Below, one piece after another: positions 1 to 11,287 of a stretch of 64,000 bases of DNA (its first letter is position 1; every line of letters begins with the position of its first letter). Below the pieces are notes generated by a model. The model saw only the letters and a list, made by a program, of their open reading frames with translations, was not told the origin of the DNA and ran no database searches. The stretch comes from an uncultured Cellulosilyticum sp. (GTDB lineage: Bacteria > Bacillota > Clostridia > Lachnospirales > Cellulosilyticaceae), in contig CAKVCL010000019.1 in assembly GCA_934725855.1 (NCBI GenBank), forward strand, positions 1-64,000. The letters run 5' to 3'. Both the position numbers and the translations under genes were made by a program.

Positions 1-160
1 TCTTGGCTCGAGTTATACTCGTTTACTAGTACATAAAAGATTATTACTAACCTTGTACTCATTAATGAATCTAGATTCATTTGAAATCTGTAATTCGTTT
101 TTGAATCGACTGGTTTTATGGTTACTATTTTGTTTTCAAAGTTCATTTAGCATATTTAAC

Positions 161-189
161 ATATTACAAACATTTTTGTCATATGTCAA
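161..189 (-). promoter_or_regulatory. Leftward sigma-A-type promoter pointing off the left edge
   Basis: On the minus strand a TTGACA -35 box (184-189) is followed by a 17-base spacer and TAATAT (161-166). The -35 and the next five bases (TTGACATATGA) are the same as in the tRNA-Ser promoter at 349-377. It lies downstream of the tRNA and reads left, so it probably serves another tRNA or gene outside the window. Confidence 0.6.
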
Positions 190-216
190 GTACTTTTTCT
201 GTTTTTTCAAACAGAG

Positions 217-305
217 CGGAGAAGGAGGGATTCGAACCCTCGCGCCGGTTACCCGACCTATACCCTTAGCAGGGGCACCTCTTCGGCCAACTTGAGTACT
301 TCTCC
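217..305 (-). tRNA. tRNA-Ser (anticodon GCU)
   Basis: Read on the minus strand, this 89-base segment has a 7-bp acceptor stem (GGAGAAG with CTTCTCC), discriminator G, an anticodon loop CTGCTAA with anticodon GCT, a long variable arm as expected for serine, and a T arm GAGGG-TTCGAAT-CCCTC. It decodes AGC/AGU. CCA is not encoded: the next bases after the discriminator are CTC. A good promoter sits 44 bases upstream. A small ORF that crosses it is spurious. Confidence 0.97.
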
Positions 306-348
306 GAATTACTTATTTTGTTTTGTCCCGTTACTCAAGACAAGATAT

Positions 349-377
349 ATCTTATCAAACCATGTTTCATATGTCAA
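349..377 (-). promoter_or_regulatory. Promoter of tRNA-Ser
   Basis: Minus strand: TTGACA (372-377), 17-base spacer, TAAGAT (349-354). The predicted start at about 342 is some 37 bases before the tRNA 5' end, a typical arrangement for a tRNA with a short 5' leader. Confidence 0.75.
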
Positions 378-404
378 GCTTTTTTGTAAATCAATTTATC
401 AATT

Positions 405-440
405 TTAAAAAGACCCCTATGTCTTTCTACATAAAGGTCT
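405..440 (-). terminator. Intrinsic terminator downstream of the C39-like peptidase gene
   Basis: On the minus strand AGACC..TATGT pairs in mirror fashion with ACATA..GGTCT around a short loop, and is followed by TTTTT. It lies about 220 bases after the peptidase stop codon. The rest of 306-660 holds the tRNA promoter and otherwise AT-rich DNA with no gene that I can see. Confidence 0.7.
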
Positions 441-662
441 ATTGGTTAGAATTTTTTGATGCCTTATTTATAGATTTATATTCCTATTTACTCTAGTTTT
501 GTTATTTGCACATTATACCCTCATCATACTGAGTGTTTATTTTCTAACAAGTAAATTATCATATTATAATAAATAAAGACATCTTACATATTATGATAAC
601 ATTTTGGAATTAATTTTACAATTCTTATTTCCTTAATCCTATAAATATAGCATTTTATAATT

Positions 663-1676
663 TTATTTCAAAATCGTTATAGCTTGGTTTCCCATCTGTT
701 CCCATGCTGCCTTTAACTGATCTCGATTAAGTTCTTTATTTTTATACCCACTTAAAGGATCATTAATATATATTTTGTCACCTTTAAATCCAGTTATAAC
801 TACAGCATGAAGCCTATATGTAATCTTAACAATACCTGTTGGCGTATACCATATTTCAAACTGATTATCATCTAAAGGTCTATATTCTGCATTTGCTATA
901 ATCCAAATTGGATATCCTCTCTCTAATATACATAGTATATCTTCAAATTCTAACTCTGTTAAATCAGCCACTCTATTTCCAAAATATTCTCTAGCTAATT
1001 CTGCTATTGGCTCATGATAAACACCATATCCAAAAGCATTTTTATTATACATATCACCAACAAACCCCTTATAAGGATCTCCGCATTGAATTTTTCCATT
1101 CTGCTTGGTATAAGGTGTTGTTTCTTTTTTTATTTTCTTTGCCAGCTCCATCTTTCCAACATCTGTACCTGCATATTTCATGATCATAGCTAGAGAAGAA
1201 ACCTCACATCCTCTAGGTAATTCTGGTAGTTGTTGAACCATTGGCACATCCAATATTATTTTATCGATTTCCTTATTATTTGCCTTCCATATTATGGTAT
1301 CCTTATTTTTATAAAATACTTGCTCATACTCATTTTTCTTAGCATACAAAATCGCTTCTTTTAAGTCATTAAAATCATGAACTGCATCTTTGGTAATTAT
1401 AAGAAATGGATTAAAATCCGAATAAACCCATTCTCCATTATATGTATTAATTGCAATACTCCTTTTAGTTTGACTGGCCTTACTTATAGCTTCATCCCTT
1501 GTATCTGCTTTATCAATGACTTTTCCTGCTTTTTCAATAATATATTTTTTATTAGTTGTATGTGTATTTACAAAACTAGGCGGAGCCTCTGTATTGATAT
1601 ACACCAAATACAAATATGCTCCACCTAGACTAATACTTAATATAGTTAGTATGAAAAAAAGTATTCCCTTTTTCAT
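663..1676 (-). CDS. Membrane-anchored C39-like (papain-fold) peptidase
   Basis: 337 residues. Residues 7-26 form a hydrophobic N-terminal segment with a short basic start, so the protein is likely anchored outside the membrane. The C-terminal half (about 143-337) matches the Peptidase_C39_2 type: catalytic Cys157 in the motif RGCEVSSLAM, a preceding Gln at 148/149, His290 in LHAVVITGF, and Asn305-Asp306-Pro. These are the Cys, His and Asp expected of the family. Residues 45-140 are a charged linker of unknown role. The substrate cannot be read from the sequence; secreted relatives are seen as cell-wall or bacteriocin-type peptidases, but there is no transporter or precursor peptide nearby. 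The gene starts only 7 bases after the gyrA stop, so it may be a distal member of the gyrase operon. A terminator follows. Confidence 0.85.
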   Translation of the reverse strand: MKKGILFFILTILSISLGGAYLYLVYINTEAPPSFVNTHTTNKKYIIEKAGKVIDKADTRDEAISKASQTKRSIAINTYNGEWVYSDFNPFLIITKDAVHDFNDLKEAILYAKKNEYEQVFYKNKDTIIWKANNKEIDKIILDVPMVQQLPELPRGCEVSSLAMIMKYAGTDVGKMELAKKIKKETTPYTKQNGKIQCGDPYKGFVGDMYNKNAFGYGVYHEPIAELAREYFGNRVADLTELEFEDILCILERGYPIWIIANAEYRPLDDNQFEIWYTPTGIVKITYRLHAVVITGFKGDKIYINDPLSGYKNKELNRDQLKAAWEQMGNQAITILK

Positions 1677-1683
1677 CTAGATA

Positions 1684-4209
1684 TTATTCCTGCTCTTCTT
1701 CATTTAATGAAAGTTGTTCTACTGTTGCCTCTTCAATATCTTCTATTAATTCTGCATTAACCTTTTCCATACATACAACTTTTGCATCATTATCTACATT
1801 AATCAACTTAACGCCTTGAGCATTACGTCCAATAGATGATATTTGAGATACTCTAATACGGATAATAATTCCTTGTGAAGTAATTAATAATAATTCATCT
1901 TCATTACTTACAGAAGCAACCCCCATAACATTTCCTGTTTTTTCTGTGATCTTGTTAATCTTTAATCCTTTACCACCTCTTCGTTGTGCTCTAAAAGCAT
2001 CAATTTGAGTACGTTTACCTAATCCATTCTCTGTAGTGGTAAGGATCTGTTCGCCTTCTCTTGGAACTGCTGCTCCTATAACTTCATCATCATCAGATAA
2101 ATTAATCGCGCGAACACCTCTAGCAGTTCTTCCCATCGGACGTACATCAGTTGACTCAAATAAGATCCCCTGTCCATTTTTTGTGGCAACTAAAACAGAG
2201 TCTCTGGAAGATGTCTCATGAACTGCAACTAACTCATCATCTTCTGCTAAAGATAATGCAATTAATCCACCTTTTCTTATATTCCTAAATTCCTTTAATG
2301 GCGTTTTCTTGATAATCCCCTTCTTAGTAACCATTGTTAAATACATATTTTCTTCAAATTCTCTAATAGGGAATATAGCAGTTATTGTCTCATCTTTATC
2401 TAATTCTAATAAATTAACAATTGCTGTACCTCTAGCTGTCCTTCCTGCTTCAGGAATTCTATATCCTTTAATACGATATGCTTTTCCTTTATTAGTAAAG
2501 AACATAATATAATTAAAATTAGTTGTGGCAAATAATGTTTTTATATAATCTTCATCAATTGTGTTAACACCGATAATTCCTTTACCACCTCTATTTTGAT
2601 TTTTATAGGTGTCTAATGGAATTCTTTTGATATAACCTAATTGAGTCATCGTTACAACAATACTTTCTTCATCAATCAAATCCTCAATATCATATTCATC
2701 TTCATCAATAGTGATATCTGTTCTACGACCATCACCATATTTATTTTTGACTTCACTAAGTTCATCTTTAATAACACTTAGTAATTTAAATTCACTCGCT
2801 AAAATAGATTTTAGATATTCTATCTTATCAATAAGTTCTCTATATTCCTCATCTATTTTCTCTCTTTCAAGACCAGTTAAAGCCCGTAATCTCATTTCAA
2901 CAATTGCTTGAGCTTGAACCTCTGTAAGATCAATTGCTTCAATTAACTTTTCCTTAGCTTCTTGAACTGTTTTTGATGATCGAATAAGAGTTACAACTAA
3001 ATCTATTTTATCTAATGCTTTTCTTAGACCTTCTAAAATATGAGCTCTAGCTTCAGCTTTATTTAAATCAAATTGTGTTCTTCTTGTTACAACCTCTTTT
3101 TGATGTTTTAAATACTCTTCAAGAATTTGTTTTAAATTTAATACTTTGGGCTTATCATTAACTAATGCAAGCATATTAATACTAAAAGTATCTTGTAATT
3201 GTGTATATTTATATAACTGATTAAGGATAACCGTCGGATTAACATCTCTTCTTAATTCAATAATAATAGAAATACCATTTCTATCAGATTCATCCCTAAT
3301 ATCCGTAATACCATCAATTTTCTTATCTTTAACTAAATCTGCCATTTTCTCAATTAAAGCAGATTTGTTAACAATGTAAGGAATCTCAGTTACTACGATT
3401 CTATTTTTTCCACCTTGCATTGCTTGAATTTCAGTTTTTGCTTTAACTTTAATTTTTCCACGTCCAGTTCTGTACGCTTGTTCAATTCCATAACGCCCAT
3501 AAATTGTTGCACCTGTTGGAAAATCTGGTCCTTGAATAATAGCCATCAATTCTTCAACTTCTGTTTCACGTATTTCATTTTCCTCATTTTGACCCATATA
3601 GTTATCAATCATTTTAATTACACCATTAACTACTTCAGTTAAATTATGAGGTGGAATATTAGTAGCCATACCTACTGCTATTCCTGATGACCCGTTTACA
3701 AGTAAATTTGGAAATCTTGAAGGTAATACACAAGGCTCTTTTGAAGTATCATCAAAGTTAGGCCCAAACTCTACAGTGTCCTTGTCAATATCAGCTAACA
3801 TTAATGCTGTCATTTTGCTCATACGTGCTTCTGTGTAACGCATAGCAGCCGGACTATCACCATCAATAGAACCAAAATTTCCTTGTCCATCCACTAATGG
3901 ATATCTTGTAGAAAAATCTTGTGCCATACGTACCATAGCACCATATATGGAGGAATCACCATGAGGGTGATATTTACCCATGGTATCTCCAACAATACGA
4001 GCTGATTTTCTATACTGTTTATCCGCACCTATACCTAACTCACTCATTGCGTATAAAATACGACGATGTACAGGCTTTAATCCATCTCGTACATCTGGAA
4101 GGGCACGAGATACGATTACGCTCATTGCATAATCAATATAGCATTTCTGCATTTCTTCGTTTATATCTCTATGAATAATTCTGTCATAAGTTACATCATT
4201 TGTATCCAT
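1684..4209 (-). CDS. gyrA: DNA gyrase subunit A
   Basis: 841 residues, normal for bacterial GyrA. The breakage-reunion domain is at the N terminus with catalytic Tyr125 in AAMRYTEAR. The C-terminal beta-pinwheel carries GyrA-box motifs QNRGGKG (538-544) and QRRGGKG (742-748), the latter the better match, which argues for gyrase rather than ParC. With GyrB it introduces negative supercoils using ATP. In the quinolone-determining region Ser86 is retained (E. coli Ser83), but the position equivalent to E. coli Asp87 is Gly90. The start ATG is preceded by GGAGAA with good spacing. It follows gyrB by 19 bases and is surely co-transcribed with it. Confidence 0.98.
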   Translation of the reverse strand: MDTNDVTYDRIIHRDINEEMQKCYIDYAMSVIVSRALPDVRDGLKPVHRRILYAMSELGIGADKQYRKSARIVGDTMGKYHPHGDSSIYGAMVRMAQDFSTRYPLVDGQGNFGSIDGDSPAAMRYTEARMSKMTALMLADIDKDTVEFGPNFDDTSKEPCVLPSRFPNLLVNGSSGIAVGMATNIPPHNLTEVVNGVIKMIDNYMGQNEENEIRETEVEELMAIIQGPDFPTGATIYGRYGIEQAYRTGRGKIKVKAKTEIQAMQGGKNRIVVTEIPYIVNKSALIEKMADLVKDKKIDGITDIRDESDRNGISIIIELRRDVNPTVILNQLYKYTQLQDTFSINMLALVNDKPKVLNLKQILEEYLKHQKEVVTRRTQFDLNKAEARAHILEGLRKALDKIDLVVTLIRSSKTVQEAKEKLIEAIDLTEVQAQAIVEMRLRALTGLEREKIDEEYRELIDKIEYLKSILASEFKLLSVIKDELSEVKNKYGDGRRTDITIDEDEYDIEDLIDEESIVVTMTQLGYIKRIPLDTYKNQNRGGKGIIGVNTIDEDYIKTLFATTNFNYIMFFTNKGKAYRIKGYRIPEAGRTARGTAIVNLLELDKDETITAIFPIREFEENMYLTMVTKKGIIKKTPLKEFRNIRKGGLIALSLAEDDELVAVHETSSRDSVLVATKNGQGILFESTDVRPMGRTARGVRAINLSDDDEVIGAAVPREGEQILTTTENGLGKRTQIDAFRAQRRGGKGLKINKITEKTGNVMGVASVSNEDELLLITSQGIIIRIRVSQISSIGRNAQGVKLINVDNDAKVVCMEKVNAELIEDIEEATVEQLSLNEEEQE

Positions 4210-4228
4210 TTATTATTCTCCTTGCCCT

Positions 4229-6151
<1,923 letters not shown>

Positions 6152-6236
6152 TCAATCATTCTCTTAAACACACTAATCCAACTTTTATTATATACCAAAA
6201 TACTAATAAAGGCAAATTTGCTCACTTTTTAGAATA

Positions 6237-7322
6237 TTATTCTATTTCTTGTGAAGTAATCTTTCCTTTTGTGACATTATATAGTTTTCCAATTTTTTGT
6301 GTATTCCATACACTTTGCTCAATTCCAGTACAAGTAATTAATGTTTGAGTATTCTCCGTATACTTAAACAAATCTGCTTGCCTCTTTTCATCTAATTCTG
6401 ATAGGACATCATCTAATAATAACACTGGATCTTCTCCAATATATTTTTTCATAATCTTTAATTCAGCTAATTTCATAGCTAAAACCACTGTTCTTTGTTG
6501 TCCTTGTGAACCATAAGTCTTTACTTCCATATCATTAATCAAAAACTTTAAGTCATCCCTATGAGGCCCTATGGATGTTGTTTGATAAAGTATATCCTTT
6601 TCTCTATACTTTATCATCTTATCCTTAAAGTCATGTGCCTCTATACTTGGCATATAGATAATTTCTAACTTCTCTTTTTTTCCTGATATATCACTATGAA
6701 TTTCCCTGGCAATATTGTTTAATTCATCAATGAAAGCTGCTCTCTTTTCTATAATACTCTTGCCATATTCCTCTAGCTGCATATCCCATATGTCTAACAT
6801 AGAATAATCCCTTTGATTTCTAAAGTCCTTAAGTACTAAATTACGTTGCTTTAATACTTTAGAATATTGTCTTAATGCATAATAATACATTTTATCAATT
6901 TGACATAACTCTATATCTAAAAATCGTCTTCTTTCCTTTGGGCTATTTTTAATCAACTGCAAATCCTCAGGTGAAAACATTACAATGTTGAGTGCTCCAA
7001 ATAACTCTCCTAATCTCCCAATAGGTAATTTATTAATCAATGCAGACTTAGATTTTTGGGATAAATGAAAATCAATTGTATCCTCTACATGCTTTTTTTG
7101 TACTTTCAGTTTTACGTGTGCACATTCCTGATTCCAACGTATAATTTCCTTTTCCTTATGAGTTCTATGAGATCTAGCTGTGGCACATAAATAAATTGAT
7201 TCTAATATATTCGTTTTGCCTTGTGCATTATCCCCTCTAAAAATATTGATTCCATTATCTAATAGAATATCTAAATTTGAATAACTTCTAAAATCTTGTA
7301 AAGATAGCTCCTTAATATACAT
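6237..7322 (-). CDS. recF: DNA replication and repair protein RecF
   Basis: 361 residues, usual length. SMC-like ATPase with Walker A GDNAQGKT (30-37), the signature/Walker B region LLLDDVLSELD near the C terminus, and the N-terminal FRSYSNL typical of the family. RecF loads RecA at single-strand gaps together with RecO and RecR. A strong ribosome site (AAAGGAG) precedes the ATG. It follows the S4-domain gene by 16 bases. Confidence 0.97.
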   Translation of the reverse strand: MYIKELSLQDFRSYSNLDILLDNGINIFRGDNAQGKTNILESIYLCATARSHRTHKEKEIIRWNQECAHVKLKVQKKHVEDTIDFHLSQKSKSALINKLPIGRLGELFGALNIVMFSPEDLQLIKNSPKERRRFLDIELCQIDKMYYYALRQYSKVLKQRNLVLKDFRNQRDYSMLDIWDMQLEEYGKSIIEKRAAFIDELNNIAREIHSDISGKKEKLEIIYMPSIEAHDFKDKMIKYREKDILYQTTSIGPHRDDLKFLINDMEVKTYGSQGQQRTVVLAMKLAELKIMKKYIGEDPVLLLDDVLSELDEKRQADLFKYTENTQTLITCTGIEQSVWNTQKIGKLYNVTKGKITSQEIE

Positions 7323-7338
7323 AGCGCTCTCCTTTACC

Positions 7339-7545
7339 TTATTTTACTTTATAGCACTCCCCATCAAATTCTACTTCATCGCCTGTTCTAATTTTCTTAC
7401 CACGTTGGGTGCAGATTTCACCATTTACTAATACCAATTCTTGAGCAATAAGCATTTTGGCTTCTCCACCTGTTTGTACCATAGAAGCAAACTTCATTAA
7501 TTGCTCTAACTTAATAAATTCTGTTTCAATTTTTATTTCTTTCAT
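7339..7545 (-). CDS. Small S4-domain RNA-binding protein (YaaA/RlbA-like)
   Basis: 68 residues from the ATG at 7545. A longer frame reaches 7587, but that ATG has no ribosome site, while GGAGAC precedes the one chosen. The protein is essentially one S4 fold: IKLEQLMKFA, then GGEAKMLIAQELVLVNGE, then RGKKIRTGDEV. It sits between dnaN and recF, the position of yaaA (rlbA) in Bacillus, where the product has been linked to ribosome assembly. I infer the same role from position and fold only. Confidence 0.9.
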   Translation of the reverse strand: MKEIKIETEFIKLEQLMKFASMVQTGGEAKMLIAQELVLVNGEICTQRGKKIRTGDEVEFDGECYKVK

Positions 7546-7601
7546 ATCTTTATAGTCTCCTTTGTTTGTATAGTATATTGTATACAAAATACTAATTAAG
7601 A

Positions 7602-7640
7602 AATCGCCCTATTATTCATTACATGAATTGTAGAGCGATT
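7602..7640 (-). repeat. Hairpin between dnaN and the S4-domain gene
   Basis: On the minus strand AATCGCTCT pairs with AGGGCGATT around an inner ATTCAT/ATGAAT stem. Only a poor U-tract (TCTT) follows, so it could be a weak terminator or a processing or stability hairpin after dnaN. Confidence 0.4.
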
Positions 7641-7658
7641 ATCCATATAAAGTTATAT

Positions 7659-8765
7659 TTATGAATTTACCCTAATAGGCAAAATTAAATATTTGTATTG
7701 ATCTCCTTCCTCAGGATTAATAATGCATGGGGTAAGTGCAGAAATAAATTGAATATACACCTTATCATCATCAATTACACGAAGTGCATCAATTAAATAC
7801 TTAGGGTTAAATGCTATAACTATTTCTTTTCCCTCAAGGACAACATCCAGTTCTTCTCTTGATGTACCTAATTCAGCATTTGAAGTAATAATCATCTTAT
7901 CTCCATCTATTTCTACACGAATAGGATTTTTCTTTCCCTCTCTAGAAATAAGGGCTGCACGCTCAATACTCATTAAAAAGTTTTTACGATCAACTAATAT
8001 CTTTGTTTCATAATCTGATGAGAATACTTGTTCATATCTTAAGAAGTCCCCTTCAAGAAGACGAGAAACAACTTTACTATCCCCTAGGTCAAATAAAACA
8101 TGCTTATCACTAAAGTATATATTGACTTTTTGATTCTCTTCACTAGATAAAATTTTATTTATTTCACCTAATGTCCGTCCTGGAATGACAACTTCAATAT
8201 CATCATTTTCATTTGATAACTCCATTTTTCTATATGAAATTCGGTAACCATCTACAGCTACCATATTTAAGCTATTATTTTTAACTTGTAACATTTCCCC
8301 TGTAAGGATAGGTCTAGTTTCATCTTGAGCAACAGAAAAAATAGTTTGTCGAATCATTTCTTTTAAGTCTGTTTGATTAATTGTACAGGCATTTACTTTA
8401 TCTACATTAGGAAGAGCAGGAAAGTCTTGACCAGACTGTCCTGATATTTGGAATTTAGATTTTTCACTTACAATACTAGTCGTATAGTTTTGATCTGTAG
8501 ATATTTCAATGATTTCACCTGGCATTCTTCTTATGATTTCTGAAAATATTTTAGCTTCAAGTGCTATGCAGCCTTCATTTAAGACATCAGCATCAATTGT
8601 GCTTTCAATTCCAAGTTCTAAGTTGTTTCCAACTAGTATAAGTTTGTTATCTGTAGCCGTTAAGAGGATACATTCAAGGATAGGCATCGTTGTTTTAGTT
8701 GAACATGCCTTAAGGACAGTATTAATACTATTAAGCAAAAGATCTTGCCTACAATAGATATGCAT
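7659..8765 (-). CDS. dnaN: DNA polymerase III sliding clamp (beta subunit)
   Basis: 368 residues from the ATG at 8765, which has an ideal ribosome site (AAAGGAG, 7-9 base spacing). The open frame extends 18 codons further upstream but without support. The sequence matches the clamp along its length: N-terminal MHIYCRQDLLLNSI, PILECILL, GQSGQDFPALP, and the C-terminal ILPIRVNS typical of the hydrophobic protein-binding pocket. It forms a ring around DNA and tethers polymerase. It follows dnaA across an intergenic region that belongs to the origin. Confidence 0.97.
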   Translation of the reverse strand: MHIYCRQDLLLNSINTVLKACSTKTTMPILECILLTATDNKLILVGNNLELGIESTIDADVLNEGCIALEAKIFSEIIRRMPGEIIEISTDQNYTTSIVSEKSKFQISGQSGQDFPALPNVDKVNACTINQTDLKEMIRQTIFSVAQDETRPILTGEMLQVKNNSLNMVAVDGYRISYRKMELSNENDDIEVVIPGRTLGEINKILSSEENQKVNIYFSDKHVLFDLGDSKVVSRLLEGDFLRYEQVFSSDYETKILVDRKNFLMSIERAALISREGKKNPIRVEIDGDKMIITSNAELGTSREELDVVLEGKEIVIAFNPKYLIDALRVIDDDKVYIQFISALTPCIINPEEGDQYKYLILPIRVNS

Positions 8766-9014
8766 GTGGATATCTCCTTTCAATAAAAAACAATACAATA
8801 ATAATAGATATTTTAACAATAATAGTAGTAGGGCATGTTAGTAATGTGGATAAGTACTTAAAGCCCTTATGATTATTGAAAAAAAGGATGTTTATACACA
8901 TGTGGATGACTTGAAGTTTTTCTTTAAGCTTATCCACATAATTAACATTACAAAAAATTCCCTTAAAATAATCCACAAAACATTCACGTAAAGTACACAG
9001 GGATACCCACAACA
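8766..9014. other. Origin sub-region between dnaA and dnaN (unwinding site and DnaA boxes)
   Basis: The 249 bases between dnaA and dnaN hold DnaA boxes TGTGGATAA (8845-8853), TTATACACA (8892-8900) and TTATCCACA (8930-8938), plus near-matches at 8901-8909 and 8969-8977. Read on the minus strand, the first box is followed by a degenerate box (8836-8844), a GCCC spacer, then TAC/CTA-type triplet repeats (8817-8831) and a very AT-rich stretch to about 8780. This matches the layout known for the Bacillus subtilis unwinding region (DnaA box, GC-rich spacer, DnaA-trio). Confidence 0.8.
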
Positions 9015-10355
9015 TTATTTAGAAGTAATTTTGGATTCTAATTCATTGAGCATTTGAGTAAGTTCAATGTCTGTTTGTAATTCTCGTGAAATTTTGTCAA
9101 AACCGTGGATGATAGTAGTATGATCACGACCACCAAATTTCTCACCTATTTTAGGTAATGAAAGATCTGTAAGCTTTCTGCAAAGATACATAGCTATTTG
9201 TCTAGGATAAGCAATATTCCTTGTTCTTTTAGAGGATTTTAACTCTTCTGGTTTAAGATGAAAGTAATTTGCTACAACATCAAGAATATATTCAGCAGTA
9301 ATTACTTTTGGCTTGTCCTTTGAGATGAGATCTTTAAGTGCTTCATTAGCTAATTCAACAGTAATAGGTTTATTAGTTAATGAAGAAAAAGCAAGAATTC
9401 TATTAAGTGCCCCCTCAAGTTCACGAATATTAGAAATGACTGTTTTTGCAATAAATAAAAGGACATCCTCAGGAACAGAAAGATTTTCAATTTCTGCTTT
9501 CTTGCGTAAAATGGCAATTCTAGTTTCTAAATCTGGACTTTGAATATCAGCAATGAGACCCCATTCAAATCTAGAACGTAGACGTTCTTCAAGGGTTTCA
9601 ATTTCTTTAGGTGGTCTATCACTACAAATAATAATTTGTTTATTAGCTTCATATAGTGCATTAAAAGTATGGAAGAATTCTTCTTGAGTACGCTCTTTGC
9701 CTGTAATGAATTGAATATCATCGATTAAGAGTACATCAATGTTTCTATATTTATTACGAAAGCTTTCATTTTTATCATCACGAATAGAATTAATAAGTTC
9801 GTTTGTAAATTTTTCTGATGAAGCATAAATAACCTTTGCACTAGGATTTTGATCAAGAATATAGTGAGCTATAGAATGCATAAGGTGAGTTTTTCCGAGA
9901 CCAACACCACCATATAAAAATAGAGGATTGTAAGCACGAGCTGGGGCCTCAGCAACAGCTAATGCAGCAGCGTGAGCCATACGATTACTATTTCCTACTA
10001 CGAAACTATCAAAAACATAACGAGGATTTAAATTACTAGGGTAATTTAATGGATCTTGAATTTGTTCGTTTTTCTTTGTATTTTTTGGGGTTAAATTACT
10101 TTGTTCATTGGGTAATATAAATTTAATGGCATATTCCTTATTTAATACTTGAAGAGCACTATTTCTAATAAGTTCTAGGTAACGTGTATTAAGAATTTCT
10201 TTAGTAAATTCATTTTTTACGCTAACAACAAGTTCTGTTTCTTCAATATCAATTAGTTCCGTGTCTTTAAACCAAGTATTGAAGCTGACACTTGACGTCT
10301 CAAGTTCAATTATACTAAGGATTGCTTCCCAATGTTTTTGATACAGTGGTGACAT
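9015..10355 (-). CDS. dnaA: Chromosomal replication initiator DnaA
   Basis: 446 residues. Domain I is at 1-80, a short charged linker runs to about 108, and the AAA+ domain follows with Walker A GGVGLGKT (149-156) and Walker B VLLIDD (208-213). The C-terminal domain IV has the DnaA-box-binding signature [11 protein letters not shown]. It binds the boxes on both sides of its own gene and melts the origin. AGGAGG precedes the ATG with ideal spacing. Its promoter (10379-10408) is built into two inverted DnaA boxes, which suggests autoregulation. Confidence 0.98.
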   Translation of the reverse strand: MSPLYQKHWEAILSIIELETSSVSFNTWFKDTELIDIEETELVVSVKNEFTKEILNTRYLELIRNSALQVLNKEYAIKFILPNEQSNLTPKNTKKNEQIQDPLNYPSNLNPRYVFDSFVVGNSNRMAHAAALAVAEAPARAYNPLFLYGGVGLGKTHLMHSIAHYILDQNPSAKVIYASSEKFTNELINSIRDDKNESFRNKYRNIDVLLIDDIQFITGKERTQEEFFHTFNALYEANKQIIICSDRPPKEIETLEERLRSRFEWGLIADIQSPDLETRIAILRKKAEIENLSVPEDVLLFIAKTVISNIRELEGALNRILAFSSLTNKPITVELANEALKDLISKDKPKVITAEYILDVVANYFHLKPEELKSSKRTRNIAYPRQIAMYLCRKLTDLSLPKIGEKFGGRDHTTIIHGFDKISRELQTDIELTQMLNELESKITSK

Positions 10356-10378
10356 ATATAATCCTCCTAGTTTGGTGA

Positions 10379-10420
10379 TTTATACACATGTTATTAAAGT
10401 GTTGTCAACATGTGTATAAA
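10379..10420 (-). promoter_or_regulatory. dnaA promoter inside paired DnaA boxes
   Basis: Minus strand: TTGACA (10403-10408), 18-base spacer, TATAAA (10379-10384). A perfect 12-bp inverted repeat (10379-10390 and 10409-10420) places one DnaA box over the -10 and another just upstream of the -35. DnaA binding should block this promoter. Confidence 0.75.
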
Positions 10421-10634
10421 ATAATCAACATATATAATAAAAAATATAAATTAAGAGATACATAATTTTATAGTAAACAATATGTGGATAAAGTTATACA
10501 GATAAGTTTATTACAAAAAATAGGTATAAAAAAGCAAAAAAAAAGAAAAAATATAAGTTATGCACAAATTTATCAACAGAATGTGAATAACTTAAAGTAA
10601 TGAACAACTTATCTACAGGTAGTTTAATAATATC

Positions 10635-10685
10635 AAATTACCTGTGGAAAAGCAACTGTTGTGGAAAAATATCCACAGGTAATTT
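10635..10685. repeat. 14-bp inverted repeat in the origin region
   Basis: AAATTACCTGTGGA (10635-10648) is repeated in perfect inverse at 10672-10685, with 23 bases between that contain TGTGGAAA and an ATATCCACA box. It has no U-tract, so it is probably a protein-binding arrangement rather than a terminator. Confidence 0.65.
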
Positions 10686-10947
10686 GGATGAAAAAGTTGT
10701 GGATATTTTAAGGCTTATCATAAAAAAATGCATATAAATATAATAAGGAAGATATGAAATAGGACATATAAAAGTGAGGTATACCAGGATAACATATTAA
10801 GCAAACGATTTATTAAGAGAGAAAATGGAGATAATATAAATAGCTTATATGGGCAAATAAACATATATAATGAAGATATAGCAAAAATATACGAATAATG
10901 ACCGAAGTAGTTACCATTATTTGTAGAGAGAAACTAGGAGACAAGGC

Positions 10948-10976
10948 TTGACTAGAAATTATAAATCTTCTATACT
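10948..10976 (+). promoter_or_regulatory. Promoter of rpmH-rnpA
   Basis: TTGACT (10948-10953), 17-base spacer, TATACT (10971-10976). The predicted start at about 10983 gives a leader of some 118 bases before rpmH, with a DnaA box at 11026 inside it. Confidence 0.7.
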
Positions 10977-11100
10977 AACACTAGTGCTTATTTATACTTT
11001 ATAAGTGTATTATTTTATTTATTGGTGTGGATAAATATTTATATTTATCAATTGTGTGCATATTGTGTGTTATCTTATCCAGAAAAGGAGGCTACTCACA

Positions 11101-11235
11101 ATGAAAATGACTTATCAACCAAAGAAACGTCAAAGAAGTAAAGAACATGGTTTTCGTAAAAGAATGAGAACTAAAAATGGTAGAGCGGTACTCGCTAGAA
11201 GAAGAGCAAAAGGTAGAAAAAAATTAACAGCATAA
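11101..11235 (+). CDS. rpmH: 50S ribosomal protein L34
   Basis: A 44-residue, highly basic protein starting [12 protein letters not shown] and ending KGRKKLTA; the family-typical [10 protein letters not shown] and [13 protein letters not shown] are intact. It is a structural protein of the large ribosomal subunit. AAAGGAGG lies at ideal distance before the ATG. It is the first gene of the rightward block and is followed by a terminator that separates it partly from rnpA, a common arrangement for tuning the ratio of the two products. Confidence 0.97.
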   Translation: MKMTYQPKKRQRSKEHGFRKRMRTKNGRAVLARRRAKGRKKLTA

Positions 11236-11263
11236 AACAAGGCCGCTATTGTGGCCTTGTTTT
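11234..11263 (+). terminator. Intrinsic terminator/attenuator between rpmH and rnpA
   Basis: AAAACAAGGCC pairs perfectly with GGCCTTGTTTT around an 8-base loop, starting at the rpmH stop codon. The arms provide the U-tract. rnpA begins 25 bases later, so rnpA is likely expressed by read-through. Confidence 0.85.
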
Positions 11264-11287
11264 GCTATAAAATTTAGGAGTTCTAGT

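Larger units (their letters stand above)
10356..11100. other. Origin sub-region between dnaA and rpmH (DnaA-box cluster)
   Basis: 745 bases with no gene. DnaA boxes: TTATACACA (10380-10388), TGTGTATAA (10411-10419), TGTGGATAA (10483-10491), TTATGCACA (10558-10566), TTATCTACA (10609-10617), TGTGGATAA (11026-11034). Near-matches lie at 10494-10502, 10570-10578, 10582-10590, 10669-10677 and 10698-10706. A 14-bp perfect inverted repeat spans 10635-10648 and 10672-10685. The stretch 10415-10482 is extremely AT-rich. Gene orientation switches here: leftward before, rightward after. Confidence 0.88.

Noticed and set aside
53..295. 80-codon open frame at the left edge
   Set aside because: It crosses the tRNA-Ser gene on the other strand, has no ribosome site and no recognisable domain.
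8749..9015. Open frame on the minus strand through the dnaA-dnaN gap
   Set aside because: It covers DnaA boxes and the unwinding site, has skewed low-complexity content and no ribosome site.
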